This document shows, one piece after another, positions 24,404 through 34,623 of a stretch of 41,392 bases of DNA (positions are counted from its first letter, which is position 1; each line of letters starts with the position of its first letter). Origin of the DNA: Gammaproteobacteria bacterium. GTDB lineage: Bacteria; Pseudomonadota; Gammaproteobacteria; SZUA-152. A program made the position numbers and the translations under genes. A model generated the notes under the pieces. It did not search any database. It was not told where the DNA came from and was given only the letters and a program-made list of their open reading frames with translations. The stretch spans positions 1 through 41,392 of the forward strand of contig DRKQ01000082.1 of assembly GCA_011051685.1 (NCBI GenBank), written 5' to 3'.

Positions 24404-26095
24404 CTACCTGTGCGGCGCCTGCCGGGATGAGTTGCCGGTGGGCACGAGTGTGAGTACCTGCCTGCCGCGGCCGGGCAGCCAGTGGTCGATCACGGTTTGC
24501 AGAACCTGCCGGTTAACAGGCTTGATGACGTAATCATCCATACCTGCCTGCAGGCAGCGCTCCCGGTCGCCACTCATGGCATTCGCGGTCAGGGCGATAA
24601 TGGGGGTGTGGTCGGCCCGCCCCGTGGTCTGCCGGGCTTCATGGGCGCGAATATGTTGTGTCGCCTGGTAACCGTCCATCACCGGCATTCGGCAAGCCAT
24701 GAAAACCAGGTCGTAGTGATTGCGGGACCACGTATCCACGGCCTGTTGACCGTTGCTGACTGTCTCGACCTCAAGTCCGCTGGCACGCAGCAAGCCGCCG
24801 GCAACGGCCTGGTCGATCGGGTCATCTTCCACCAGCAACACACGCTTGTGGCGATGCATGGACAGGGTTGGACGGGTGTCCGGGGGAGGGCTGGTCCTGG
24901 CAAGGCGGACGTTGAACCAGAAGGTGCTGCCGCGCCCGGGTGCCGAGCTGAGCCCTATCTCACCGTCCATGGCCATCACCAGTTGTTTGCAAACACTCAG
25001 TCCCTTGCTATCGCCTCCATAGATACGGATGGTGCTCTCTGCCCGGGTGAAATAATCGAGCAGGCTGTGTTGGGTCGCCGTATCGATACCCTCGCCCGTA
25101 TCATTAACTTCAAAAAGCAGGTGAACCTCATCGTCCGCCGTTTCCACCGGCAGTACGTTCAACAGCACTTCCCCCGCCGGTGTGAACTTGATGGCGTTAC
25201 TCAACAGGATCGTCAATGCCTGTCGCAGGCGCGTGGGGTCGCCGCGCACAATGAGCGGTGTCCTGGATTTGAAATGGGTAACGAAGGTCAGGCCCTTGTG
25301 GCGGGCCAGGGTTCCGAGCGGTTGTTCCAGCCCTTCAACGAGGTCTTGCAAGTCGAAGTCGATGGTTTCCAGTATCAGCTTGCCGGCCTCGGCCTTCGGG
25401 GTGTCAAGCATATCGTTGATGAGTGTCAGAAGCCGATGGCCCGAGCTGGCGATGGTTTCGAGGTAATCCCGTTGTTGCGCTTCCAGTGTGGTTTCCTGCA
25501 ACAATTCCGCCATGCCCAGTACGCCGTTCAGTGGAGTGCGCAGCGCGTGACTCATGGTGGAAAAATAGTCAGCGTTGGCTTGCTCTTTGCGCCTGGTGGC
25601 GACGAGGGCATCCTCCAATGCCAGGTTGGAAGCCAGCAGTTCCCGACGCAGACGCTCATTCTCACGCCGGATCTCGAAGTGTCGGAAAGCCTCCTCTACA
25701 TTGCTGCGCAGCAGTTCGTTATCGCAGGGCTTGGTGAGGAAGCGGTAGATGGCGCCCTCATTAATGGCTGCGGTTACCGCCTTCAGGTCGGCAAAGCCAC
25801 TGAGCATGAGACGAACGATCCCGGGATGGCGCAGTTTGACCCGGGAAAGAAACTCGACCCCGGTCATGCCGGGCATGCGTTGGTCCGAGATAATGACGCC
25901 GATGTCATGCCGCTCCAGTAGTGCCAGGCCCGCCGGACCGCTGGTGGCCGTCAGAACCTGGTAACCGCTGCGGACCAGCAGGCGTTGCAGTGCAGACAAG
26001 ACGTTTTCTTCATCGTCTACCAGCAGCAGGGTGCGCTGTTCGGCCGCGTTGGCATCGGCGCTGAATGCATTTGTACATGGAGTCCATTGTGCCAA
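24404..26095 (-). CDS. REC-HisKA-HATPase-REC hybrid, degenerate output motifs
   Basis: The 563-residue soluble protein has a first receiver (about 20-140; Asp in IGVIISDQRMPGMTG, Lys in FLTKPCDN), HisKA (FSTMSHALRTPLNGVLGMAELLQ), HATPase_c (N box LLSNAIKFTPAG, G1 NDTGEGID) and a C-terminal receiver (about 430-545). Two key sites are lost. The ATP-lid G2 box reads IYGGDSKGLSVCK instead of G-T-G-L-G-L. In the second receiver the phospho-acceptor Asp is Ala (DLVFMACRMPVMDG; codon GCT for GAT). The protein may therefore be a pseudo-hybrid that receives phosphate at the first receiver but cannot relay it. No in-frame ATG precedes the receiver; TTG 26095, ten bases after GGGAG and just past the cheB stop, is the most likely start. 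Confidence 0.85.
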   Translation of the reverse strand: MAQWTPCTNAFSADANAAEQRTLLLVDDEENVLSALQRLLVRSGYQVLTATSGPAGLALLERHDIGVIISDQRMPGMTGVEFLSRVKLRHPGIVRLMLSGFADLKAVTAAINEGAIYRFLTKPCDNELLRSNVEEAFRHFEIRRENERLRRELLASNLALEDALVATRRKEQANADYFSTMSHALRTPLNGVLGMAELLQETTLEAQQRDYLETIASSGHRLLTLINDMLDTPKAEAGKLILETIDFDLQDLVEGLEQPLGTLARHKGLTFVTHFKSRTPLIVRGDPTRLRQALTILLSNAIKFTPAGEVLLNVLPVETADDEVHLLFEVNDTGEGIDTATQHSLLDYFTRAESTIRIYGGDSKGLSVCKQLVMAMDGEIGLSSAPGRGSTFWFNVRLARTSPPPDTRPTLSMHRHKRVLLVEDDPIDQAVAGGLLRASGLEVETVSNGQQAVDTWSRNHYDLVFMACRMPVMDGYQATQHIRAHEARQTTGRADHTPIIALTANAMSGDRERCLQAGMDDYVIKPVNRQVLQTVIDHWLPGRGRQVLTLVPTGNSSRQAPHR

Positions 26096-26114
26096 GAGCT
26101 GTTTTCTCCCTTCG

Positions 26115-27239
26115 TTATCTTGCCCTGACGCGGGATGGCACGTGCTCGTTGCCGGCCGCCTGGGCAAAGCTCTGCAAGATGGTTTGGGGGATGTCGTGCA
26201 GGGCATGTACTTCCTGCACTCCACCATGATTAACTGCTTCTTTCGGCATGCCGTAGACCACGCTGGTAGTCTTGTCCTGGGCCAGGGTCCGGGCGCCGGC
26301 GTCGAACATTTCCCGCAGCCCCCTGGCACCGTCATCGCCCATGCCGGTCATGATGATGCCCAGGGCGTTCTTGCCGGCCACCTTGGCCACGGAACGGAAC
26401 AACACGTCCACCGAGGGGCGGTGGCGGCAGACCAGGGGACCGTCCTTGATCCTGACGTAATAATGGGCGCCGCTGCGCTCCAGAAGCATGTGCTTGCCGC
26501 CCGGGGCGATCAGCGCACGGCCGGGAATGACCCTGTCTTTGTCACAGGCCTCCTTGACATCGAGCTGACAAATGCCATTGAGCCGCCGGGCAAACGACTG
26601 GGTAAATTTTTCCGGCATGTGCTGCACCACCACAATGCCAGGCACCACGCGCGGCAAGGCCGGCAGTACCAGTTCCAGGGCCTGTGTGCCGCCGGTGGAA
26701 GTGCCGATAGCCACCACCTTGTCGGTGGATTCAGCCAGCGAAGTGGTGCCACCCGGCGCCAGCATGGCATCGGCTGTGAGTTTGGGTTGCACATTCAATG
26801 TGTGGCTGGCATTACGCTTGATGATTTTCAGGTTGGCGCGTGCCGCGCCACGTACCGTATCAATGAGTAGTTCTGCCGACTCCTGCAGGAAGCCCTTTAC
26901 CCCGATGGTTGGTTTGTTGATGATGTCAACCGCGCCGGCGCTCAGGGCCTGCATGGTGGTCTCCGAGCCTTTCAGGGTCAGGGTCGAGCAAATCACCACC
27001 GGGGTAGGGCGTTCCGCCATGATCTTCTTCAGGAAGGTGATGCCGTCCATACGCGGCATCTCCACGTCCAGCACGATGACGTCCGGCCACTGTTGCTTCA
27101 TGCGCTGCATGGCGAATATCGGATCGATGACGCTGCCGCACACCTCGATATCCGGCGCCGTGTCGAATACCCGGGTCAGCGCCTGTCGTACCACGGCTGA
27201 ATCGTCCACTAATAGCACTTTGATTTTTTTGCTGGTCAT
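26115..27239 (-). CDS. cheB: Chemoreceptor methylesterase CheB
   Basis: The 374-residue protein has a receiver domain (about 1-125; [10 protein letters not shown], Asp in [13 protein letters not shown], Ser/Thr in ICSTLT, Lys in INKPT), a linker, and the methylesterase domain (about 180-365) with the catalytic triad segments [12 protein letters not shown] (Ser), [10 protein letters not shown] (His) and [13 protein letters not shown] (Asp). CheB removes or deamidates receptor methyl-glutamates when phosphorylated by CheA, resetting the signal. It follows cheR by 31 bp, giving the order W-R-B. No CheD or CheZ gene is seen nearby. Confidence 0.96.
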   Translation of the reverse strand: MTSKKIKVLLVDDSAVVRQALTRVFDTAPDIEVCGSVIDPIFAMQRMKQQWPDVIVLDVEMPRMDGITFLKKIMAERPTPVVICSTLTLKGSETTMQALSAGAVDIINKPTIGVKGFLQESAELLIDTVRGAARANLKIIKRNASHTLNVQPKLTADAMLAPGGTTSLAESTDKVVAIGTSTGGTQALELVLPALPRVVPGIVVVQHMPEKFTQSFARRLNGICQLDVKEACDKDRVIPGRALIAPGGKHMLLERSGAHYYVRIKDGPLVCRHRPSVDVLFRSVAKVAGKNALGIIMTGMGDDGARGLREMFDAGARTLAQDKTTSVVYGMPKEAVNHGGVQEVHALHDIPQTILQSFAQAAGNEHVPSRVRAR

Positions 27240-27270
27240 TTTTCTTTTCCTGGTGACGCGTTATCACTCA

Positions 27271-28149
27271 TTACCTCTTCCGGTACACACTGGGTGCGGC
27301 CGGCTCCAGCTGCCTGGAAATGCCGGTAATGGTCTCGGTATGGCTGACAAAAAAATGGCCGCCCGGTCTCAGGCGCGACAGCAGGCGTTTAACGATCTCC
27401 TGGCGGGTCGGTGCGTCGAAATAGATCAGCACGTTGCGCAGAAAGATGGCGTCGAATTGCCCGGTTTCCTCCGGTAACGGCGCATTCAGGTTGATGTGCC
27501 GGAACTGCACCCGTTGCCGCAACCGTTTGTCGATCAGCAGGGTTCCGTGCTGGGTGCGCACCCCCTTGAGGCAATATTTTTGCAGATAGGCTTTGGGGGT
27601 ATATGAAGTCCGTTCCATGGAGTAATGTCCTGCCCGTGCTGTTACCAGTACCCGGGTGGAGATATCGGAGCCAAAAATCTCCCACGGCGACTCGCCCAGC
27701 TGATCTGCTGTCACCATGGCCATACTGTAGGCTTCTTCACCGCTGGAACAGGCTGCGCTCCAGGCGCGGAACTGGCGACCTCGTTTCCAGCCGGCCAGGA
27801 TGCCATCGCGCAGGAATTCAAAATGGGCGGGCTCACGGAACAGGTAGGTCTCGTTGGTGGTCAGCAGGTCCAGCATGACCTGGCGTTCATTCGCCAGGGT
27901 TCCGTCGATTGCCTGCTGAAAGTATTCCCCGTAGGAGGGCAGGTGGTAATGCCGGAGCCGCCTGGCCAGCCGCGAGGCCACCATCTGCTTCTTGGCCAGG
28001 GTCAATTGAATACCGACCTGTTTTTGCAAGTAGTCGCGAATGCGAAGAAATTCGTCATTGGAGATGGAAAAGACCAGCTCGCCTGCTTCGGCGGTGGCTG
28101 GTCCCTGCACCACAGGGGGCATATCCTGCGATGGCAGGGGATAAGCCAA
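27271..28149 (-). CDS. cheR: Chemoreceptor methyltransferase CheR
   Basis: The protein has a CheR N-terminal helical domain (about 30-95; LRIRDYLQKQVGIQLTLAKK) and an S-adenosylmethionine-dependent methyltransferase domain (about 100-290): TTNETYLFREPAHFEFLRD, WSAACSSGEEAYSMAM, IFGSDISTRVLVTARAG, FDAIFLRNVLIYF and SHTETI. It methylates receptor glutamates. The probable start is TTG 28149, eight bases after GGGGAAGG and directly behind the cheW stop (292 residues); ATG 28122 is the next candidate but its AGGA lies one base away. Longer starts would overlap cheW. Confidence 0.93.
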   Translation of the reverse strand: MAYPLPSQDMPPVVQGPATAEAGELVFSISNDEFLRIRDYLQKQVGIQLTLAKKQMVASRLARRLRHYHLPSYGEYFQQAIDGTLANERQVMLDLLTTNETYLFREPAHFEFLRDGILAGWKRGRQFRAWSAACSSGEEAYSMAMVTADQLGESPWEIFGSDISTRVLVTARAGHYSMERTSYTPKAYLQKYCLKGVRTQHGTLLIDKRLRQRVQFRHINLNAPLPEETGQFDAIFLRNVLIYFDAPTRQEIVKRLLSRLRPGGHFFVSHTETITGISRQLEPAAPSVYRKR

Positions 28150-28150
28150 C

Positions 28151-28723
28151 TCAGATACCTTCCCCGGACGGTTCGGATAAAGCGGTCTCTGTCGGTGTCT
28201 CAGGCTGAGCCTGGTGCTGCACCTCGTCAAGCAGGGACAACTCGTCGATGGACAATACATTGGCCACATCCAGTAACACCAGGAACTTGCCGTCGACCTT
28301 GCCCATGCCCTTGATAAAATCGGTGCGTATCCTGGCGCCGAAGCTGGGTGCCGGTTCGATATCACCAGGCGGAATCTCCAGCACCTCGTTGACACCATCC
28401 ACTATCGCACCGATGTTCAGTGTGGTTTCGCCATCCGGGATCTCGATAATGATGATACCGGTACGCTTGGTGATCCCTGCCGGTTCGCCATCGAAACGTG
28501 CCGCCAGATCCACTACCGGCACTACACTGCCGCGCAGATTGATAACGCCGCGAATGAAGGCGGGCATCATAGGCACGGTAGTCAGGTTGCCGTAGTCAAT
28601 GATTTCGCGAATGCTCAGGATCTCGATGGCATAGACCTCGCCGCCCAGGGTAAAGGTCAGAAACTGGTTCTGGTCGGCGTTGGGGTCGGCCTCTGTGTAG
28701 TTTTGTTCAGCGACTTGTGCCAT
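28151..28723 (-). CDS. cheW: Chemotaxis coupling protein CheW
   Basis: The 190-residue protein is a single CheW domain: QFLTFTLGGEVYAIEILSIREII, PAFIRGVINLRGSVVPVVDLAARF, TGIIIIEI, IGAIVDGVNEVLEIP and FIKGMGKVDGKFLVLLDV. It has about 35 extra acidic residues at the C-terminus. CheW bridges receptors and CheA. The gene lies 6 bp after the large receptor gene and abuts cheR. The acidic tail is longer than in typical CheW (about 150-165 residues) and its role is unknown. Confidence 0.95.
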   Translation of the reverse strand: MAQVAEQNYTEADPNADQNQFLTFTLGGEVYAIEILSIREIIDYGNLTTVPMMPAFIRGVINLRGSVVPVVDLAARFDGEPAGITKRTGIIIIEIPDGETTLNIGAIVDGVNEVLEIPPGDIEPAPSFGARIRTDFIKGMGKVDGKFLVLLDVANVLSIDELSLLDEVQHQAQPETPTETALSEPSGEGI

Positions 28724-28729
28724 AACCGC

Positions 28730-31543
28730 CTACCCTCCTTGTGCAAAGCTTTCGAAGTCCGACTCGTCCACGTCGGTGAATTCCGGCGCTGGCGCGACTA
28801 CGCTTGCGGACTGCCGGGTATCGTCATTGCCGGACTTCTCTGCATGGGAAGCGCCCCGGGTCGCCTTGCGCAGCCCGGCGCCCTTGCTTTCAGATTTCCG
28901 CCGTTCATCCACGCCGGCAGTTTGTTCGCCGAGGTTGAAGAAGCCCATCAACTCCTGCAAATATTCGGCCTGGGCCTGTAACTGCGTGGCCGTTGCTGCC
29001 AGTTGTTCAGAACCGGAAGCACTTTGCTGGGTGACCTGGTCAAGCTGGGCCATGGCGCTGGTGATCTGCCCCGCACCGGCGGCCTGTTCTTCGGAGGAGG
29101 CGGTAATCTCCTGCACCAGATCGGCGGTCTTGGCGATATTGGGGACCATTTCCTCCAACAGGGTGCCGGCCTTTTCGGCGATCTTTACACTGTTGCCGGC
29201 GCGGTCGCTGATCTCCTGGGCGGCAACCTGGCTGCGTTCCGCAAGCTTGCGCACCTCGGCCGCTACTACGGCAAAGCCCTTGCCATGCTCACCGGCGCGT
29301 GCTGCCTCGATAGCCGCATTCAGGGCCAGCATGTTGGTTTGATAGGCGATTTCTTCGATAATGCCGATCTTCTCGGCGATGCTCTTCATGGCGTCCACGG
29401 TCTCCGCCACCGCCTGGCCACCTTCCCTGGCCGATTTGGCCGCTTCGTTGGCGATGCCGTCGGTGATCTTGGCGTTCTCACTGTTTTGATTGATTGAGGC
29501 GCTCATCTCTTCCACCGAGGCCGAGGTTTCTTCCACGCTGGAGGCCTGTTCGCTGGCGCCCTGGCTCAGACTCCCCGCCGTGGCATTGACCTGTTCAGAG
29601 GCACTGGATATGCCGTTGGCGTTGCTGTACACATCGGTGATGACCTCCGACAGCTTGTGGATGGTAGCGTTTACGTCGTCCTTGAGCTGGGCAAAGATAC
29701 CGTAATAATCGTCGTCGATGGTCTGGGTCAGGTCGCCTTTTGCCAGGGTACGGATCACTCGCACCACGTCATTGAGACTGACCTCGGTGGTTTCCATCAC
29801 GGTATTGATGCCCCCGGCCAGACGTTCGAAAAAGCCTTCCTTGCCAGTCATATCGATACGCTGGGTGAAATCGCCCATGCCTGCCGAGGTGACGATATCA
29901 GCGATCTCGCCTTCCACGGCCACTTCATCGGTGCGGTCCGTCCACTCCACCACCGCGCCCAGTCGTTCGCCGTCCGTATCCAGCACCGGGTTGGCCACCA
30001 CGGTCATGGTGCGTCCGCCGATATTGAGGGTAGCCTCATAGGTCGAGGTCAGGCGCTCCAGCAAACCGCGCTGGTGGGCCGGGTTCTTATGGAAATCGTC
30101 AATGCAAGTCCCCATCAGGTTGTCGGCATCGAAGTTGGGCAAGTCCTTGCGGATGTCACTCTCGGCGTGTTTAAACATCTGTTGCACGGCCTTGTTCATG
30201 TAGATGATGTTGAGATCTTTGTCCGCCATCATTACGTTGGTATTGACCTGATCCAACGCCACTCGCACCCGCAGGTTCTCGGCGGCGATGAGGCGATCTT
30301 CTTCCTGGCGCTGGCGTTCGCGCTCTTCTGCCTCCAGCTCGGCGGTCTTGTCGGCCCATTCCACCACCGTTCCCAACCGCTGGCCATGCTCATCAATCAC
30401 CGGGTTGGCAATAACATCGAAGGTGCGTCCGCTGACCTCGACACGGGATTGATAGGTGGACTCAAGTTTTTCGAGCAGGCCGCGCTGGTGGGCCGGGTTC
30501 TGGTGGAAGCGATCGATACAGGCCCCTTGCAATTTGCTCGCATCAAAATCCGGGATACCTTTGCGCAGATCTTCCTGGGCGTCGGCAAACATCTGCTGAA
30601 CGGAGTCGTTCAGATAAACAATGTTGTAGTCGGTATCCGCCACCATGACATTGGTATTGACATTATCCAGCGCCACTTTGAGGCGCAGTGCGGAATCAGC
30701 CCGCTGCCGGGCGTCGTTGACCTCGAAGCCCAGCTTGATCTGCATGGACTTCAGGGCGCGCATCACATCACCGATCTCGTCAGGACGATCAATATCGATG
30801 ACCCCGTCGTAGCGACCCTCGGCGATCTCATTGAAATAGCCGATGGTCTTTTCCAGGGGGCGCAGGACCGAGCGGCCAACCAGCCAGTATAACGCCGCGC
30901 ACAACAATAACAGGGTGGCTCCCAGTCCAATCATCATCTCATGCATGGTCTCGACAAGATCCGTGTTGATGTTGGCAGTGTCTGCCGTGGCCAGCGCAGA
31001 AATATTATCGTACTGAATCAGACCAAAGGCGCCGAAGCTCAGCACCACGGTTGTTATCAGTGCATAAAGCTTTTGCCTGATGTTCATCCTGCTGAAAATG
31101 TTGAACCGTGCCGCCAGGCTCGCCTTGGGGGGCTTGCCCGCGTTGAGTTGCTGGTAAAGGGCTTCGGCCCGGGTGATCTGATCACGGCTGGGCAGGGTGC
31201 GTACCGACATGTATTCAGTTACGCGACCGTTTACGCGGACCGGGGTGACATTGGCATTGACCCAGTAGAAATCTCCGTTCTTACAGCGATTCTTGACCAC
31301 TCCGGTCCATGGTTTGCCGGCCTTGACTGAATTCCACAGATCCTGGAAGGCTGCGGGTGGCATGTCCGGGTGGCGGACCATATTGTGGTTTTTCCCGATC
31401 AGTTCATGTTCGGAAAAACCACTGATGCTTACAAAATCCGGATTGACATAAGTGATAATGCCTTTTAAGTCCGTTTTGGAGACAATGAGCTGTCCGGCTT
31501 CCAACTGAACCTCATTGTTGGTGACTGGCATGTTGCTTTTCAT
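28730..31543 (-). CDS. Large chemoreceptor with Aer-like PAS and tandem PAS repeat
   Basis: The 937-residue methyl-accepting protein starts with an Aer-like PAS (about 10-125; [33 protein letters not shown]). A membrane region with two helices (about 165-185, 205-230) and HAMP follow, then two cytoplasmic PAS-like domains (about 295-405 and 430-540). These two are clearly tandem copies: both contain V-A-L-D-x-V-N-T-N-V-M-x-A-D, C-I-D[13 protein letters not shown] and a VVEW end. A second HAMP-like stretch and the receptor signalling domain come last (hairpin tip [43 protein letters not shown]). The periplasmic loop is very short, so sensing is probably intracellular (redox, energy or a bound cofactor). 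It has no C-terminal CheR-tethering pentapeptide. The SD AGGAG lies about ten bases upstream of ATG 31543. Confidence 0.93.
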   Translation of the reverse strand: MKSNMPVTNNEVQLEAGQLIVSKTDLKGIITYVNPDFVSISGFSEHELIGKNHNMVRHPDMPPAAFQDLWNSVKAGKPWTGVVKNRCKNGDFYWVNANVTPVRVNGRVTEYMSVRTLPSRDQITRAEALYQQLNAGKPPKASLAARFNIFSRMNIRQKLYALITTVVLSFGAFGLIQYDNISALATADTANINTDLVETMHEMMIGLGATLLLLCAALYWLVGRSVLRPLEKTIGYFNEIAEGRYDGVIDIDRPDEIGDVMRALKSMQIKLGFEVNDARQRADSALRLKVALDNVNTNVMVADTDYNIVYLNDSVQQMFADAQEDLRKGIPDFDASKLQGACIDRFHQNPAHQRGLLEKLESTYQSRVEVSGRTFDVIANPVIDEHGQRLGTVVEWADKTAELEAEERERQRQEEDRLIAAENLRVRVALDQVNTNVMMADKDLNIIYMNKAVQQMFKHAESDIRKDLPNFDADNLMGTCIDDFHKNPAHQRGLLERLTSTYEATLNIGGRTMTVVANPVLDTDGERLGAVVEWTDRTDEVAVEGEIADIVTSAGMGDFTQRIDMTGKEGFFERLAGGINTVMETTEVSLNDVVRVIRTLAKGDLTQTIDDDYYGIFAQLKDDVNATIHKLSEVITDVYSNANGISSASEQVNATAGSLSQGASEQASSVEETSASVEEMSASINQNSENAKITDGIANEAAKSAREGGQAVAETVDAMKSIAEKIGIIEEIAYQTNMLALNAAIEAARAGEHGKGFAVVAAEVRKLAERSQVAAQEISDRAGNSVKIAEKAGTLLEEMVPNIAKTADLVQEITASSEEQAAGAGQITSAMAQLDQVTQQSASGSEQLAATATQLQAQAEYLQELMGFFNLGEQTAGVDERRKSESKGAGLRKATRGASHAEKSGNDDTRQSASVVAPAPEFTDVDESDFESFAQGG

Positions 31544-31635
31544 GACGTTGCTACTCCTTTTCCCAGGCCGGTATGGCCCTCCAATAAATGTTTAACCCTT
31601 GCAGAGCTCAGGGTCGTGTCCTTTGTGCACCCGTT

Positions 31636-33843
31636 TCAATGGGCCAGCATGGACGGCATTTCCACGCCGTCCCTGATCCGCCGGTTACCGTTCATGGCAA
31701 CCCGCTGTATTAATTCCGGGACATCAATGATCATGGCTACCTCGCCACTACCGAGGATGGTCGCCCCGCTAACGCCTTCCAGATGACTGAAGATTTTTCC
31801 CAGGGGCTTGATCACGGTCTGGTACTCGCCCAGTAGTTCGTCTACCACCAGGCCGGCCTTCTGGCCGGCGAAACTGGTGACAACAATGTTTTCGCGCCGG
31901 CTCCTGCCCCCCGTCTCCCGGAACAGTTCACCGAGATGGATAAAGGGCAAAACTTCACCACGAAGATTGATGTATTCGTTGGCCTGATCGTCGTTGGCAT
32001 GGGCGGGCAGCTCGACACACTCTTCCACCATATCCAGCGGAATGACGTAGGAAGCGTCTCCCACCCGCACCAGGAAGCCGTCGATAATCGCCAGGGTCAG
32101 CGGCAGGCGGATACTGAAGCGGCTGCCCTTGCCGGGCCGGCTTTCCACATCCACCTGACCACGCAGGGCCTCGATGTTGCGCCGCACTACATCCATGCCC
32201 ACACCACGGCCTGAAATATTGGTGACCTGTTCAGCGGTGGAGAAACCCGGTTCAAAAATCAGCCGGTAAACTTCCTGGTCAGAGAGGGACTGATTCGGGC
32301 TGACCAGACCCAGTTGCCGGGCCTTGTCCAGAATCTTGTCACGTGGCAGACCACCGCCATCGTCTTCCACCTCGATGACGATACTGCCGGAATCATGATA
32401 CGCATTGAGTTTCAGCTTGCCCCTGGCGGGTTTATTGTTTTCCTGCCGTGTTTCGGCCGACTCGATGCCGTGATCGATGGCGTTGCGCACCAGGTGCATG
32501 AGAGGATCGCCGATCTTCTCTACCACGGTCTTGTCCAGTTCCTTGTCGCTACCGCTGAGTTCCAGCTCAATATCCTTGCCCATGGACTGACTGACGTCGC
32601 GTACCACGCGCCGGAAACGGTTGAAGGTCTCGCCGATGGGCACCATGCGCAAACCCAGTCCGGTGTCACGGATGTCTTCCACCAGGCGGGACATATTCTC
32701 CAGCGATTCAATGAGTGCCGTGTCCCTGGTACGGTCGCCCAGTAGCCTGGTATTTGCGCTGGAGATCACCAGTTCACCGACCAGGTCGATGAGCTGCTCC
32801 AGTTTGTCCGCACTGACCCGGATAGACTTGTTAGCCAGGGCCTGGTTTTCCCTGACCTGTTTTTGTTTTGCAACCGCTGTTTCGATGACCTCGGGTAGTA
32901 CCACGCCTTCCCTAAGCAATACCTTGCCGATGGGTTCATCAGGCTCGGAATTGGTTTGTGTGGTTGTTTGTTGTTGCAGAGCTTCGTCGATTTCGCGTGA
33001 CGTTGTGGCGCCGCTCTTGACCAGGATCTCACCCAGGCGCTGTTGCTCATCGGTGTCGGTTTCCTCGATAACGGCTTGATACTGAGGCAGCTTTGTGAGG
33101 GGAGGGAGGATGCGTAAGCGGCAGTCATCGATAACAAACTGAAATATTTCCTCAATGGCCAGTTTATTCAGATCCGTGTCGAACTCGATTTCAAACGCCA
33201 GATAACAGCTTTCCGGATCCATATATTCTGCCGCGGGCATCTCGTCCCACAGGGTGACCAGGCTGACAATGTCGCCCTGCGTGCCCAGGTATCGAATGAA
33301 AGACTGTGGATCCATACCGTTACGCAGAACATCGTGCCCGAAGCGGATGGAGATATGCCAGTAATCGCCCTGGGCGGTATCGGCCGGTACACTCTCCCGG
33401 CCCGGATTCTCGTCGCTTGCTGCCAGATGCGGCTCCGGGACCTGCAGGGAGTCTTCCAGATAAGTGTCCAGTTGTGCCGACAGGGCACGGCCTTTTTGCT
33501 GTACTTCTGCACTACCACCGTCATGCCCGGCAACCGCCGCATCCACTAATTGCCCCATGACATCCCGGCAGGACAGCAATAGCGACAACAACTCCTGGGA
33601 AATCGCCAGTTCTCCGGCGCGCACGCGATCCAGTACGCTCTCCACTCCATGGGTAAAACCGATAAGCGCTTCGTAGGCAAACAGTCCTGCCGAGCCCTTG
33701 ATGGTGTGAGCGGCACGAAAAACGGAATTGATGTGATCCATGTCGCCCGGGTTGTTTTCCAGTTGCAGCAACGACTGCTCCATATCGTCCAGCAATTCTC
33801 CGGCTTCCGTTTCGAACAACTGTACGTCTTCATCCTGGCTCAT
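31636..33843 (-). CDS. cheA: Chemotaxis histidine kinase CheA
   Basis: The 735-residue protein has an Hpt/P1 domain (about 1-110; phospho-His in RAAHTIKGSAGLFAYEA) and a P2-like region with a poorly conserved middle (about 150-330). The dimerisation P3 starts SIRVSADKLEQLIDLVGELVI, the P4 ATPase has HLVRNAIDHGIES, VEDDGGGLP and GRGVGMDVVRRNIE, and the P5 CheW-like domain is about 590-725. All catalytic boxes are intact. One Hpt is present rather than several. ATG 33843 overlaps the stop of the STAS gene (ATGA). It should phosphorylate the CheY at 34231 and CheB, and perhaps the REC proteins further down the operon. Confidence 0.96.
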   Translation of the reverse strand: MSQDEDVQLFETEAGELLDDMEQSLLQLENNPGDMDHINSVFRAAHTIKGSAGLFAYEALIGFTHGVESVLDRVRAGELAISQELLSLLLSCRDVMGQLVDAAVAGHDGGSAEVQQKGRALSAQLDTYLEDSLQVPEPHLAASDENPGRESVPADTAQGDYWHISIRFGHDVLRNGMDPQSFIRYLGTQGDIVSLVTLWDEMPAAEYMDPESCYLAFEIEFDTDLNKLAIEEIFQFVIDDCRLRILPPLTKLPQYQAVIEETDTDEQQRLGEILVKSGATTSREIDEALQQQTTTQTNSEPDEPIGKVLLREGVVLPEVIETAVAKQKQVRENQALANKSIRVSADKLEQLIDLVGELVISSANTRLLGDRTRDTALIESLENMSRLVEDIRDTGLGLRMVPIGETFNRFRRVVRDVSQSMGKDIELELSGSDKELDKTVVEKIGDPLMHLVRNAIDHGIESAETRQENNKPARGKLKLNAYHDSGSIVIEVEDDGGGLPRDKILDKARQLGLVSPNQSLSDQEVYRLIFEPGFSTAEQVTNISGRGVGMDVVRRNIEALRGQVDVESRPGKGSRFSIRLPLTLAIIDGFLVRVGDASYVIPLDMVEECVELPAHANDDQANEYINLRGEVLPFIHLGELFRETGGRSRRENIVVTSFAGQKAGLVVDELLGEYQTVIKPLGKIFSHLEGVSGATILGSGEVAMIIDVPELIQRVAMNGNRRIRDGVEMPSMLAH

Positions 33844-34187
33844 GACAGAGGCTCTCCTGTAGATGCCTTTTCCTTGTCACAGTCTGCCAATTTCCGTTCG
33901 ACCTGCCCGGTGACGTGAAAAAGTTCGAAGACATCCTGCACGGGAAGGCTGTGGTTGTTTATTAGCAGGGTCGTTTCGTTACGATCTGCCTCACGTTTCA
34001 GTAATGCCAGCAACTGAAAACCTGCGGTGTCGAATTCCATCACCTGCGAAAGATCCAGCTCCATGGTCTGACATTTGGCCAGTTTTTGAAGCAATTTGTC
34101 TTTCAGTTCACAGGATGTATAGATGTTCATGTCGCCATCTATTTTCGCTTTGCACTTTCCCTTGCTTGTCCGTGCGGTTAAAGGCAT
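33840..34187 (-). CDS. STAS-domain protein of the chemosensory cluster
   Basis: The 115-residue protein is a single STAS domain (anti-sigma-factor-antagonist fold): CKAKIDGDMNIYTSCELKDKLL, MELDLSQVMEFDTAGFQLLALLK and VFELFHVTG. The usual phospho-serine of the D-S-x-G motif is Thr here (FDTAGFQLL), still phosphorylatable in principle. STAS genes are seen beside cheY and cheA in a number of proteobacterial clusters, where they may switch partners with a kinase or phosphatase; none of those partners is recognisable here. ATG 34187, with AAGGGAAA upstream, is preferred over a start 24 codons earlier that would overlap cheY. Confidence 0.88.
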   Translation of the reverse strand: MPLTARTSKGKCKAKIDGDMNIYTSCELKDKLLQKLAKCQTMELDLSQVMEFDTAGFQLLALLKREADRNETTLLINNHSLPVQDVFELFHVTGQVERKLADCDKEKASTGEPLS

Positions 34188-34230
34188 TTTGTTATTTCCC
34201 TTGTTTGTTCCCGTGATGTCACACTGCCTG

Positions 34231-34599
34231 TCAGGGCAAAACCAGTTTGGAGACGGCATCCAGAAGTTGCGGTGGCTGAAAAGGTTTGACTACCCATGCC
34301 TTGGCGCCCGCTGCCTTGCCTTCCTGCATCTTGCTTTGTTCTGATTCCGTGGTGAGCATGCAGATGGGGGTAAATTTATAGTTTGGCAGTTTCTTTACTT
34401 CCCTGACGAATGTAATGCCATCCATGTTGGGCATGTTGACATCGCTGATAATAAGATGAATCTTTACGCCATTGAGTTTGCTGAGCGCATCCACGCCATC
34501 TTCGGCCTGGATCACCTCGTAACCCTCGCGCTTGAGAGCAAGTCCTACGACCTGGCGGATGGACGATGAGTCATCAACAATTAGAATGGTCTTGCTCAT
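34231..34599 (-). CDS. cheY: Single-domain response regulator CheY
   Basis: The 122-residue stand-alone receiver has the acidic triad ILIVDDSSSIRQ and Asp in LIISDVNMPNMDG, Thr in CMLTTES and Lys in WVVKPFQPP, all canonical. In flagellated bacteria CheY-P binds the motor; here no flagellar gene is present, so the target is open. The tip sequence KAWVVKPF is typical of CheY from CheA systems rather than of the REC-PAS and REC-EAL proteins downstream. It lies 24 bp after the short MCP-like gene and 43 bp before the STAS gene, so it is the second gene of the operon. Confidence 0.93.
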   Translation of the reverse strand: MSKTILIVDDSSSIRQVVGLALKREGYEVIQAEDGVDALSKLNGVKIHLIISDVNMPNMDGITFVREVKKLPNYKFTPICMLTTESEQSKMQEGKAAGAKAWVVKPFQPPQLLDAVSKLVLP

Positions 34600-34623
34600 A
34601 GTATTTGTCCTGAAAAGAGATCC

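Noticed and set aside
24482-25921. A 479-codon open frame on the + strand
   Set aside because: It lies fully antisense to the hybrid kinase gene, whose protein has continuous family motifs. The frame has no family signature and reflects codon bias of the real gene. The same applies to long antisense frames at 15781-16755, 29657-30892 and 37459-38703.
27271-28398. Longer start for cheR at 28398
   Set aside because: It would overlap cheW by about 250 bp, and the added residues have no family similarity.
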